Positions 7,167-14,755 of a DNA stretch of 64,000 bases are shown one piece after another. The notes beneath the pieces are model-generated. The model made no database searches and was not told the DNA's origin. It saw only the letters and a program-made list of their open reading frames with translations. Both the position numbers and the translations under genes were made by a program. Source of the stretch: Scatosoma sp045650185 (GTDB lineage Bacteria > Bacillota > Clostridia > Christensenellales > Borkfalkiaceae); assembly GCA_045650185.1 (NCBI GenBank), contig JAZRQY010000006.1, forward strand, positions 1-64,000, in the 5' to 3' direction. How positions within the stretch are numbered: position 1 is the first letter of the stretch; each line of letters begins with the position of its first letter.

Positions 7167-9814
7167 TACGCTTTGATTTCCTCCGTGATATAGCATTCGA
7201 TGATATCGCCGATACGGATTTCGTTAAAGCCGTCGATCGCGCAACCGCACTCAAAGCCATAGGAAACCTCTTTCACGTCGTCCTTGAAACGCTTGAGCTG
7301 CTTTACGCCGCCTTCGCAAATCATGATATCTTCGCGGTAGATACGCAACTTGCCGCCGCGTACAATCTTGCCATCCAAAACGTAGCAACCTGCAATCGTG
7401 CCAGCGCCCGTGATGTTGAACGTCTGACGAACCTCGCACTTACCCGTAAGAATTTCACGAAGCTTGGGTGCAAGCATACCTTTCAGCGCCGCTTCCATAT
7501 CGTCAAGCAGCTCGTAGATGATTCTGTACGAACGTACGTCTACCTTGCTGGTTTCCGCAAGCTTCTTCGCCTTCGTGTCCGGACGGACGTTGAAGCCGAT
7601 GATGATTGCGTTTGCGCTGTCTGCCAGCATAACGTCGCTCTCGTTGATTGCGCCTGCCGCCGCGTGGATAACCTTAACACGCACTTCCTCGTTGGAGATT
7701 TTTTCCAAGGACTGACGAACTGCCTCTACGCTGCCCTGTACGTCGCCCTTTACGATGAGGTTGAGGTTCTTCATCTTGCCCTCTTCCACCTGCGCAAATA
7801 CGTCGTCCAAGGTTACGCGCGTGGACTGACGAATCATGTTTTCGCGTTCCTTGTTCTTTCTTTCTTCCAAAACCTGCTTCATCAAAGCCTGGTCTACGGC
7901 GATAATGCTGTCGCCTGCGGAAGGAACTTCCTCAAATCCAAGCACGGAAACTGCCATCGAAGGACCTGCGGATTTTACCGCTCTGCCCTTGTCGTCGAAC
8001 ATAGCACGCACACGGCCCATCGTCGTACCCGACAAAATGTGGTCGCCCGTTTTCAGCGTACCCGTCTGGACGATGATGCTTGCAACGGGGCCCTTGCCCT
8101 TATCCAGCTTCGCCTCGATAATGCTACCCTTTGCCTGACGGTCGGGGTTCGCCTTCAATTCCTGCATTTCCGCAACGAGGTTGACTGCGTCAAGCAAGTC
8201 GTCAATACCCATACCCGTCTTTGCGGAAACGGGTACGATCATCGTATCCCCACCCCAATCTTCGGGTACGAGGTCGTTTTCAAGCAAGCCCTGACGTACT
8301 CTATCGGGGTTGATTTCGTGCTTATCCATCTTATTCATTGCCACGATGATAGGCACGTTTGCAGCCTTCGCGTGGTTGTTTGCCTCTACCGTCTGAGGCA
8401 TGATACCGTCGTCTGCCGCAACGACCAAGATAACGATATCGGTGACCTGCGCACCGCGAGCACGCATTGCCGTGAACGCCGCGTGACCGGGGGTGTCGAT
8501 GAAAGGGATTTGCTTACCCTTAGCCGTAACGGTATACGCACCGATGCTCTGGGTAATACCGCCTGCCTCGCCGGAGGTGACCGAAGTGGAACGAATGGCG
8601 TCAAGCAGCGAAGTCTTACCGTGGTCAACGTGACCCATAACGGTAACGACAGGCGCACGGGTAACGAGCTTGGAGGTATCCTCTTCCGTCGTATTTTCCT
8701 GCAATACGTCCTCTGCCGTCTTTTCGGGTTTATATTCAAGGTCGATTTCCATATCCGCCGCCATCAAAGCCGCATTTTCGTAATCAATGGAATCGTTGAT
8801 ACCCTTCATGATACCCATCTTAAACAAGCGCTTGGAAATTTCAACAGCGGTAACACCCAACTTTTCGGAAAGGACCTTCAAAGGAATGTCCTCGGTGGTT
8901 ACAACCGCATGTTCAATCTTAATCGTTTGAATTTCCTGCGTCTTTTGTTTCTTGGGCGAACGAACCTTTCTGTAGCCCGTCTTATCCTCGTCGAAGTCCT
9001 CCACCGTCATACCTTGCTGCCGCTGCAAAGTACGCTTGGAGAGAGGTTTCTTCTCCGAGTACGTTTTTTCAGAATACGTCTTTTTCTTCTGCGTAGACTG
9101 CTTTACGTCCTTATGCGGCGCACCTGTTACTGCAACGGGTGCGGCAATAGCGGCGCTCTGAGGACGGTTTTGACGCATACCTGCCCCCTGCGTATTCGGT
9201 TTTTCACCTTTAGGCGCATACGGTCTATCCCCCTGCGGACGAGCAGGTCTGTCCCCTACGGGACGAGGACGATAGGTAGAAGCAGGCGCCGTTTCTGCGC
9301 CGGGCTTTGCCACGTATTCCCCTTGCACTTGACCGTTGCGGAAATAGCGAGGCGCTCTCGGTCCGGCAGGTTTCGCAGGTTCTGCAGGCGCATACGTCGT
9401 TTCCTTCGCATCTTCCTTTTTCGGCTCTGCCTTTTCCACCTTTTCGGTTGCAGGCTTTTCTTCCGTCGTCACGGGCGCTTCCTCAGCCTTTGCCGATTCT
9501 ACCGCCTCGACGGTTTCTTGTGCAGCCTTTTTCTTCTTTGTAGACGCCTTCGTTTCCTTTTCCGCTGTTTCCGAGGCAACGATTGCCGCTTGCTGAGCCG
9601 CAAGTCTTGCAGCTTCCTGCGCCGCCAGTTCTGCCGCAGCCGCAGCAGCCGCCGCTTCCTGCTCTGCCTTTTGCTGTTCTAACGCATTCAGCTTTTTCAA
9701 AATATCGTTTAAGCTTTTTTCCGTAGCGGAAAGGCGTTTACGCAACCCACCAAGTCGCTCCTCACCCAAAAGCTCTTTTACTTTTTCTACGTTCTTATAA
9801 TCGTTCTTTGCCAT
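7166..9814 (-). CDS. infB: Translation initiation factor IF-2
   Basis: GTPase that brings initiator tRNA to the ribosome. The 882 residues have a long low-complexity N-terminal region rich in Ala, Glu, Lys and Pro (about 60-240), an IF2-N domain near 305-355, the G domain with GHVDHGKTS at about 391-399, DTPGHAAFT and NKMD, and C-terminal domains ending in GDIIECYITEEIKA. The Ala/Lys/Glu-rich section is of the type that varies between species and creates long antisense ORFs. It lies between ylxQ (28 bp upstream) and rbfA (1-base overlap). Confidence 0.98.
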   Translation of the reverse strand: MAKNDYKNVEKVKELLGEERLGGLRKRLSATEKSLNDILKKLNALEQQKAEQEAAAAAAAAELAAQEAARLAAQQAAIVASETAEKETKASTKKKKAAQETVEAVESAKAEEAPVTTEEKPATEKVEKAEPKKEDAKETTYAPAEPAKPAGPRAPRYFRNGQVQGEYVAKPGAETAPASTYRPRPVGDRPARPQGDRPYAPKGEKPNTQGAGMRQNRPQSAAIAAPVAVTGAPHKDVKQSTQKKKTYSEKTYSEKKPLSKRTLQRQQGMTVEDFDEDKTGYRKVRSPKKQKTQEIQTIKIEHAVVTTEDIPLKVLSEKLGVTAVEISKRLFKMGIMKGINDSIDYENAALMAADMEIDLEYKPEKTAEDVLQENTTEEDTSKLVTRAPVVTVMGHVDHGKTSLLDAIRSTSVTSGEAGGITQSIGAYTVTAKGKQIPFIDTPGHAAFTAMRARGAQVTDIVILVVAADDGIMPQTVEANNHAKAANVPIIVAMNKMDKHEINPDRVRQGLLENDLVPEDWGGDTMIVPVSAKTGMGIDDLLDAVNLVAEMQELKANPDRQAKGSIIEAKLDKGKGPVASIIVQTGTLKTGDHILSGTTMGRVRAMFDDKGRAVKSAGPSMAVSVLGFEEVPSAGDSIIAVDQALMKQVLEERKNKERENMIRQSTRVTLDDVFAQVEEGKMKNLNLIVKGDVQGSVEAVRQSLEKISNEEVRVKVIHAAAGAINESDVMLADSANAIIIGFNVRPDTKAKKLAETSKVDVRSYRIIYELLDDMEAALKGMLAPKLREILTGKCEVRQTFNITGAGTIAGCYVLDGKIVRGGKLRIYREDIMICEGGVKQLKRFKDDVKEVSYGFECGCAIDGFNEIRIGDIIECYITEEIKA

Positions 9815-9842
9815 AGATTTCAGTCGTTTCCTCCATATAATT

Positions 9843-10175
9843 TCAGCTCAACCTACCGAGTTCGATTCTCGTTAGGCTAGGCTCTTCCTCCAAGACGGAA
9901 AGAATTGCCTTGGCTAGATTCTGCTCTTTAATCGCCACTGCCTTGACTGCGGGTTTGTGTAAAAGTTCGGCAAGCACGCCGCACTCTGCCACCAGCATCG
10001 GACAGCCAAGCCTTTCTTGCGCCTTCAATAACGCGCGAGCAGAGCTTGCGCCCAGCTGATCGTCGTAGACGATTAAAAAGACGGATTTTTTTTGTTTGTC
10101 AATATCGTCGACACCGTAGACGATTTTTCCACTGCGCACGCAAAACCCAAAATAGGAACTAAGCTTGTTATGCAT
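9843..10175 (-). CDS. ylxQ: L7Ae-family RNA-binding protein YlxQ
   Basis: Small L7Ae/L30e/S12e/Gadd45 fold protein, expected to bind kink-turn RNA. 110 residues, with FGFCVRSGKIVYGVDD (9-24), VFLIVYDDQLGASS (33-46) and a C-terminal AIKEQNLAKAILS. Its start overlaps the end of ylxR by 8 bases and infB follows, the standard nusA-ylxR-ylxQ-infB order. The exact cellular role is not settled even in model species. Confidence 0.9.
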   Translation of the reverse strand: MHNKLSSYFGFCVRSGKIVYGVDDIDKQKKSVFLIVYDDQLGASSARALLKAQERLGCPMLVAECGVLAELLHKPAVKAVAIKEQNLAKAILSVLEEEPSLTRIELGRLS

Positions 10176-10431
10176 CCTGCCCCTCCTCGATCTTTACGTA
10201 CACCTCTTGGGGAACAGCGGCGGCAAACGCCTTATGCAAAAGCTTTTTACTATTCAGTTTTGCACGGCATTCTTCGCCTGCGCAAATGTATGCGCCGCGC
10301 CCCGGAGCTTTCCCCGTATAGTCCGGATAAATTTCCCCGTCTGCGTTTTTCACCACGCGAAGCATCTCTTTTTTCGGCTTCATTTCGCGGCAAGCAATAC
10401 ACATCCGAAGGGGGATTTTTCCTTTCGCCAT
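10168..10431 (-). CDS. ylxR: YlxR (RNPM family) RNA-binding protein
   Basis: 87-residue protein of the YlxR/DUF448 family, with PLRMCIACREMKPKKEMLR (6-24) and the signature GRGAYIC (45-51). The family's members are nucleic-acid-binding and have been linked to RNase P and transcription. It starts one base after the nusA stop region and overlaps ylxQ, so all are likely co-translated in the rimP-nusA operon. Confidence 0.92.
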   Translation of the reverse strand: MAKGKIPLRMCIACREMKPKKEMLRVVKNADGEIYPDYTGKAPGRGAYICAGEECRAKLNSKKLLHKAFAAAVPQEVYVKIEEGQDA

Positions 10432-10432
10432 A

Positions 10433-11524
10433 TTATTCTTCGTCTGCCTGTTCTTCCTCTTCTACCTCAGCAAGCAACGCCTGAGCCTCGGGCGAGGATG
10501 CCGCCTTCACGTCAATCTTCCAACCCGTCAATCTTGCGGCAAGTCTTGCGTTTTGACCGTCACGACCGATTGCCAAGGAGAGCTTATCATCGGGAACGAC
10601 TGCCATCGCGCTCTTTTCGCCACGCAGAGTAACCGAATTTACCGTTGCAGGGGACAACGCCTTGAAGATGAACGCCAAGGGGTTTTCATCCCAAAGAATG
10701 ATGTCGATCTTTTCGCCGCCGAGTTCTTCCACAACGGCGTTTACACGCGAACCTCTGTTACCTACGCACGCGCCAACCGCATCCACTCTTACGTCCGAGG
10801 AAGCGATTGCAATCTTCGTTCTGTGACCTGCTTCACGAGCAACTTCCTTCACTTCGACAATGCCTTGCGCAATTTCAGGTACCTGTTCTTCAAACAGCTT
10901 CTTTACCAAACCCGGAGCCGTTCTGGATACGACGATTTGCGAATTTTTGCCGCTGTTTTTTACGCGCTTTACGAATACCTTGATGGTGTCGCCAACCGCA
11001 TAGCGTTCGGTGGGAACACGATCCTGCGGAGGCATTACGCCCTCAATTTTCTTGTCGCCAAGCTCTACGTATACGTTGCGGTCGTCAATCTTACGAATGA
11101 TACCGGTCATCAGCTCGCCTTCCTTATCCGAGAATGCAGAGTACGTGCTGTCGCGTTCCGCCTCGTGAATCTTCTGCAAAATGACTTGACGAGCCGTCTG
11201 CGCCGCAATTCTGCCGAAGTTATCCGGCTGGAAGGTGCGGACGATGGTATCGCCAACCTTGTGCGTGGGGTCAAGCGCCTGCGCGTCTTCCAAAGAAATT
11301 TCCTTATCTCTGTCTTCCACCACTTCTACGACGTGTTTTACCGCCTTGAAGGAAATCGTACCGAGGTCACGGTTCATTTCCACGATGACCTCAACGCCGC
11401 CGTCATACTGCTTTTTGTAGGCAGACGCCAACGCGTTTTTCAACGTTTCCAAAAATGCCTCTTCGCTGATTCCCTTTTCTCTAACGAGATCGGTAAGAGC
11501 CGCAAAAAATTCCTTGTTATCCAT
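10433..11524 (-). CDS. nusA: Transcription termination/antitermination protein NusA
   Basis: Binds RNA polymerase and nascent RNA to control pausing, termination and antitermination. In 363 residues: N-terminal polymerase-binding domain (about 1-125, VVEVVEDRDKEISLEDA), S1 domain (about 135-200, GIIRKIDDRNVYVELG), then KH1 and KH2 (VGACVGNRGSRV near 250 and LAIGRDGQNARLAARLTGW near 316). The C-terminus is a short acidic tail without the extra repeats of Proteobacteria, normal for Firmicutes. rimP lies 53 bp upstream. Confidence 0.98.
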   Translation of the reverse strand: MDNKEFFAALTDLVREKGISEEAFLETLKNALASAYKKQYDGGVEVIVEMNRDLGTISFKAVKHVVEVVEDRDKEISLEDAQALDPTHKVGDTIVRTFQPDNFGRIAAQTARQVILQKIHEAERDSTYSAFSDKEGELMTGIIRKIDDRNVYVELGDKKIEGVMPPQDRVPTERYAVGDTIKVFVKRVKNSGKNSQIVVSRTAPGLVKKLFEEQVPEIAQGIVEVKEVAREAGHRTKIAIASSDVRVDAVGACVGNRGSRVNAVVEELGGEKIDIILWDENPLAFIFKALSPATVNSVTLRGEKSAMAVVPDDKLSLAIGRDGQNARLAARLTGWKIDVKAASSPEAQALLAEVEEEEQADEE

Positions 11525-11577
11525 AATTTTATCTCCTATTGAATTTCCTCAATTTTTTTCTTATTTGTACGCACACA

Positions 11578-12042
11578 TTAAAAATCGAATTCTATGGCGC
11601 GATTGATTTTTGCAATCTTGCTTTTTTCTAATTTTAAGACGTTGCCGTTTTCCTCGATCGAAACGCAATGTTCGTCAAAGCCCACCAAGGTAGCCTCAAA
11701 GAACTTCTTTCCCTGCATGGGGGCAAACAGCTTTACCTCTACTTTTTTGCCCATTACTTTCTGAAAATCACGCTCCGTTTTCAGCGGTCTATCAAGACCG
11801 GGGCTAGATACGTTCAGCGTATACGGCGCGCCCTGCGTGGGATCTAATTCATCCAGCACGGGGTCAATCGCACGGTGGAACGCTTCGCAAGTGTTCAAGT
11901 CCACCCCACCCTCGATATCGATGTAGACGGTGAGCGCAGGCTCTCTACCCTGCTTGAATTCCACCTCCACAATCTCAATGGACATTTCGTCTGCAATCGG
12001 CTGTAAAACCTCTTGAATTTCCTGTACGCTTTTTACCTTCAT
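11578..12042 (-). CDS. rimP: Ribosome maturation factor RimP
   Basis: Needed for assembly of the 30S subunit head. 154 residues, with the N-terminal alpha/beta domain containing IEIVEVEFKQGREPALTVYI (19-38), DEYLNTCEAF-like HRAIDP (about 62-67), TLNVSSPGLDRPLKTERDF (about 78-96), and a C-terminal SH3-like barrel. AAGGGG lies before the ATG. It is the first gene of the nusA-infB operon, with its own promoter and a leader hairpin. Confidence 0.95.
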   Translation of the reverse strand: MKVKSVQEIQEVLQPIADEMSIEIVEVEFKQGREPALTVYIDIEGGVDLNTCEAFHRAIDPVLDELDPTQGAPYTLNVSSPGLDRPLKTERDFQKVMGKKVEVKLFAPMQGKKFFEATLVGFDEHCVSIEENGNVLKLEKSKIAKINRAIEFDF

Positions 12043-12063
12043 ACTTCCCCTTTATAAGATTAT

Positions 12064-12086
12064 GAGAGTGGCTGACCGCCACTCTC
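12064..12086 (-). promoter_or_regulatory. Leader hairpin upstream of rimP
   Basis: Perfect 9-bp inverted repeat GAGAGTGGC-TGACC-GCCACTCTC in the transcribed leader, about 28 bases after the -10 box and 21 bases before the rimP ATG. There is no following T-run on the minus strand, so it is not a normal terminator. It could stabilise the 5' end of the operon mRNA or act as a protein- or NusA-responsive site. That last idea is speculation. Confidence 0.55.
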
Positions 12087-12114
12087 AATAACAAAAGTAT
12101 TATTAAGTGTCTTT

Positions 12115-12143
12115 ATTATACCACCATTTTGCATATTACGCAA
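12115..12143 (-). promoter_or_regulatory. Sigma-A promoter of the rimP-nusA-infB operon
   Basis: Minus strand: TTGCGT (12138-12143), 17 bp, TATAAT (12115-12120). The leader is about 65 bases long and includes the hairpin at 12064-12086. The same -35/-10 pair with the same spacing occurs before nth. Confidence 0.8.
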
Positions 12144-12185
12144 GCGTTTTGCAATAATTTCTAAAAGAAATTTTATAGAAGCGAC

Positions 12186-13064
12186 TTACGCCTTCTTTAT
12201 GATGGCGATATCCGTATACTCCGCCATGCGCCTTCCCACTTCCTCAACGGAAACCGAGAAGAATTTACCCGACGAAATCGCTTGTACGTCCACGAAATGC
12301 GCCAAGCTATGGGCGTCAACAGAAAAACCGTTCTTCATCCAAAAATCAGCAAAATCATAGAAGTCCGCAAAGGGTTCAACCGGGCTACAGTTAGAAGAAT
12401 TTGCGATAACGTTGCGGTATTCCTCTTCGGAAATCTCCGCATGAGTCGGGCAATCTGCCGTGACCCACATCCACTCTACGTCCTGCAATACAGAGGACAA
12501 AACGTCCACCATTCCCTGCACGTGCGAACGCTTCAAATACCAGAACAAGCCTTCCGAAACCACCAAGACGCGTTTATAGTTGCTAACGCCGAGGGATTGC
12601 AAAACCTCCGCAAACGCCTCTTTATCCATGAAATCAACTGCACGTAAGCCCAATGCATACTCGTTTAAGCCCATTTTTTGGTAGATCGTCTTTTTAATCT
12701 CAACGATCGTTTCGTGGTCAAGTTCCACATAGTTGGCGCCTGCAAATTCCGCCCGTCTAGGGGAAAGCCCTGCCGCCAGCTCTATCACCAGCGTTTCCTC
12801 GTTCACACCCGATGCCACAGCCGCGCTCAACGCCTTGTGGCGGGCCTCGATTTCAATAGCCATGTCCGCAACGAACAACGAAGTCTGGAACGAAAAGCCG
12901 TATTCCGTTGCAAGCTTAATCGACTGAAAAAAGATGTCCGACGTATACCCGACGTCCGTAAAAATCTTCGGGTACGCCGTCAAAAACGCCGTACGCATCG
13001 TACGGAACAACGCCTCGCGTTTTTCATCCGCTATCGCCGCTTGGTTTTGCATTTTATTGCTCAT
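12186..13064 (-). CDS. Leucine-carboxyl-methyltransferase-family SAM methyltransferase
   Basis: 292 residues from the ATG at 13064, which overlaps the preceding methyltransferase stop (ATGA) and has GGGAGG upstream. SAM-site motifs of the LCMT/COG3315 family are visible: VIELAAGLSPRRAEF (about 93-107), YVELD (about 111-115) and VVSEGLFWYL (about 168-177). Family members methylate carboxyl or hydroxyl groups of proteins or small molecules; the substrate here is unknown. It is the last gene of a TIR-like gene, methyltransferase, methyltransferase set and is followed by the rimP promoter. No terminator is obvious. Confidence 0.85.
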   Translation of the reverse strand: MSNKMQNQAAIADEKREALFRTMRTAFLTAYPKIFTDVGYTSDIFFQSIKLATEYGFSFQTSLFVADMAIEIEARHKALSAAVASGVNEETLVIELAAGLSPRRAEFAGANYVELDHETIVEIKKTIYQKMGLNEYALGLRAVDFMDKEAFAEVLQSLGVSNYKRVLVVSEGLFWYLKRSHVQGMVDVLSSVLQDVEWMWVTADCPTHAEISEEEYRNVIANSSNCSPVEPFADFYDFADFWMKNGFSVDAHSLAHFVDVQAISSGKFFSVSVEEVGRRMAEYTDIAIIKKA

Positions 13065-13771
13065 ATATTTTCCTCCCTTGCCACCGCGCAAATCATCATT
13101 CTCTTTTCCGTGAATTCCACTTTTCCGTCTACGAGCAGCCGTTTTACAATCTCGCCGTCCTTCTCCACAGAGAAGCCACGAATGGTGGGCGTCAATTGCA
13201 GCAAGTCCAAAAAGCCCTCTTCCGACAACGTCGTTTTACGCTCTGTAAACACCCACTCTTCCACGTCGAAAAACGCCTCCAACGCAGTCCTAAGATAATG
13301 GACACGCTCTTCGCAGGTCTGTCCAAACAGATACCCTCTTTCCCCCAAGTCGTCCCGTCCAAAAGCCTTTTTGATTTCAAACTTATCATCAGGGCAAAGC
13401 GTTTCTATGAAAAAGATTCCACCCGTCTTCAAGAGTCTACGCGCCTCAGCAGGCGACCAAGTAGACAGAGCCGTCGCGCAAATGTCGTATGTATGCGATA
13501 CAAAGGGCGTGTTAAAATTATCCCCCATAAACAAGCGAACGTTGCCGATCTGCTTTTTCGCCAGCGATTCTGCCGCCTGCGCCAGCATCCGCTCATTCCT
13601 ATCGAGCGCATCCACCGAATCCACGTACGGTGCAATCTTCGATACTTTGCGGCAGGTGCCACAGCCTAAATCAACCACCCTTTTCTTATCTCCCAAGTGG
13701 GGAAGCATAAATTCAACAAAGTCGTTGTTTTCAGAGCGAATGGAGCTTTCGTCGTATTTTTTATCGTACAT
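13061..13771 (-). CDS. Class I SAM-dependent methyltransferase
   Basis: 236 residues with a clear Rossmann SAM site: VVDLGCGTC (33-41), the acidic end of strand 2 in VDALDRNERML (about 53-63), MGDNFN (about 83-88) and TGGIFFIETL (about 116-125). The extended N-terminal part (DESSIRSENNDFVEFM) and C-terminal beta region give no substrate clue. It lies 4 bp after the TIR-like gene and overlaps the next methyltransferase by four bases, so the three are probably expressed together. It might equally be a housekeeping RNA or small-molecule methylase. Confidence 0.85.
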   Translation of the reverse strand: MYDKKYDESSIRSENNDFVEFMLPHLGDKKRVVDLGCGTCRKVSKIAPYVDSVDALDRNERMLAQAAESLAKKQIGNVRLFMGDNFNTPFVSHTYDICATALSTWSPAEARRLLKTGGIFFIETLCPDDKFEIKKAFGRDDLGERGYLFGQTCEERVHYLRTALEAFFDVEEWVFTERKTTLSEEGFLDLLQLTPTIRGFSVEKDGEIVKRLLVDGKVEFTEKRMMICAVAREENI

Positions 13772-13775
13772 ACCA

Positions 13776-14711
13776 TTACCTTCCTTTTGTAAAAGTTAAA
13801 GTACCGTCCGTATTTTTCGTCTTAAATTCTGAAACCAACGCGATAATCGAACCATCCGCGCCCAGCTTCGGTGTAAGCACCAAGCGGAAATGCTTATTGT
13901 TGTTTCGTTGTTTTTTTGCGGAAGTTCTGCCGAGGATATCGCAAGTAATCACCAGCTGTTCCTTGCCGTCCTCCCCTATTTCAAAGGAAGAAAAGCCTTC
14001 GCAAATCGCCGTCACGTGCGCTTGGTCGCTAAAATCACGCGATACGCTATAACAGTACAGCGCCTTATAACAATGGCTGTCCCACGTCAAAATCAACCTG
14101 CCCATGCTGGTGTAGTGGTGTCGGAAATCTCCTTGGAATCCCTTGAACTCTCCCGTCAAAATCCACGTACCTTCAAAAACACGCTTGTCCGCGCGATAGG
14201 CAGGAACGCTCGGTTTTACTACCGCAGGAGCCGCCGTCGAGCAGTTTTGCAAGGCAGTCTGCGCCCACAGCGTGAGCTCCCTCAACGGGTCTACCGATTC
14301 CCCCTCCACGAAATGCGCCGTACCACCGAACGCCACGTGGAAATTGTTTGCCTTCGCCGCCGTAAGTCCACCGCACGCATATACCTTTGCCTTCCGAGCA
14401 ACGTGCGCGCTGTAATAACTACTCACCTCCGGGTGCAACCAGTTGTCGTCCGTCGCATCGATCTCGTTTTTATCATTCAAGGGGATATTGTCGTTCGCCA
14501 CCAGTAAAAACAGCCTCGCGTGCTTTGCAATGGTCGGCGTATCCGAAAAATCCCCTTCGGGATAGGTCACGGGTAGAAAAAAGCAATCGGCAAACTGCGA
14601 CAAATGCTCGTAAAGTTCCCAAGCCTTTTGTTTAGAGCCCATCGGATTGTTCGTGCCGTGATAGGCGATAAAAATATCAAATTCCTTCCTAAGTATCTCT
14701 TCTCTCGTCAC
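13776..14711 (-). CDS. TIR-like domain protein with beta-rich C-terminal domain
   Basis: 311 residues starting at GTG (14711) with GGGAG ahead. Residues 10-135 follow TIR topology: strand DIFIAYHG (12-19), helix KQKAWELYEHLSQ (27-39), strand ADCFFLPV, helix TPTIAKHA, strand RLFLLVAND (66-74), a helix with HPEVSSYY (93-100), then KVYACGG and HVAFGG. Glu95 sits where TIR NADases keep their catalytic Glu. A Pro/Ala linker follows, then a strand-rich domain (about 170-311) starting GTWILTGEF that I do not recognise. Bacterial TIR proteins are often NAD-consuming immune effectors; here this is inference from the fold only. Next to two methyltransferases, downstream of a PolC-like exonuclease gene. 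Confidence 0.65.
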   Translation of the reverse strand: MTREEILRKEFDIFIAYHGTNNPMGSKQKAWELYEHLSQFADCFFLPVTYPEGDFSDTPTIAKHARLFLLVANDNIPLNDKNEIDATDDNWLHPEVSSYYSAHVARKAKVYACGGLTAAKANNFHVAFGGTAHFVEGESVDPLRELTLWAQTALQNCSTAAPAVVKPSVPAYRADKRVFEGTWILTGEFKGFQGDFRHHYTSMGRLILTWDSHCYKALYCYSVSRDFSDQAHVTAICEGFSSFEIGEDGKEQLVITCDILGRTSAKKQRNNNKHFRLVLTPKLGADGSIIALVSEFKTKNTDGTLTFTKGR

Positions 14712-14755
14712 TTGTATATCTCCCGTATTTTCGATACAGCCATACCGCCATACGC

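Noticed and set aside
7664..9682. 672-codon open frame on the plus strand
   Set aside because: It is entirely antisense to infB, has no ribosome binding site and its arginine-rich product mirrors the Ala/Glu/Lys bias of the IF-2 N-terminus.
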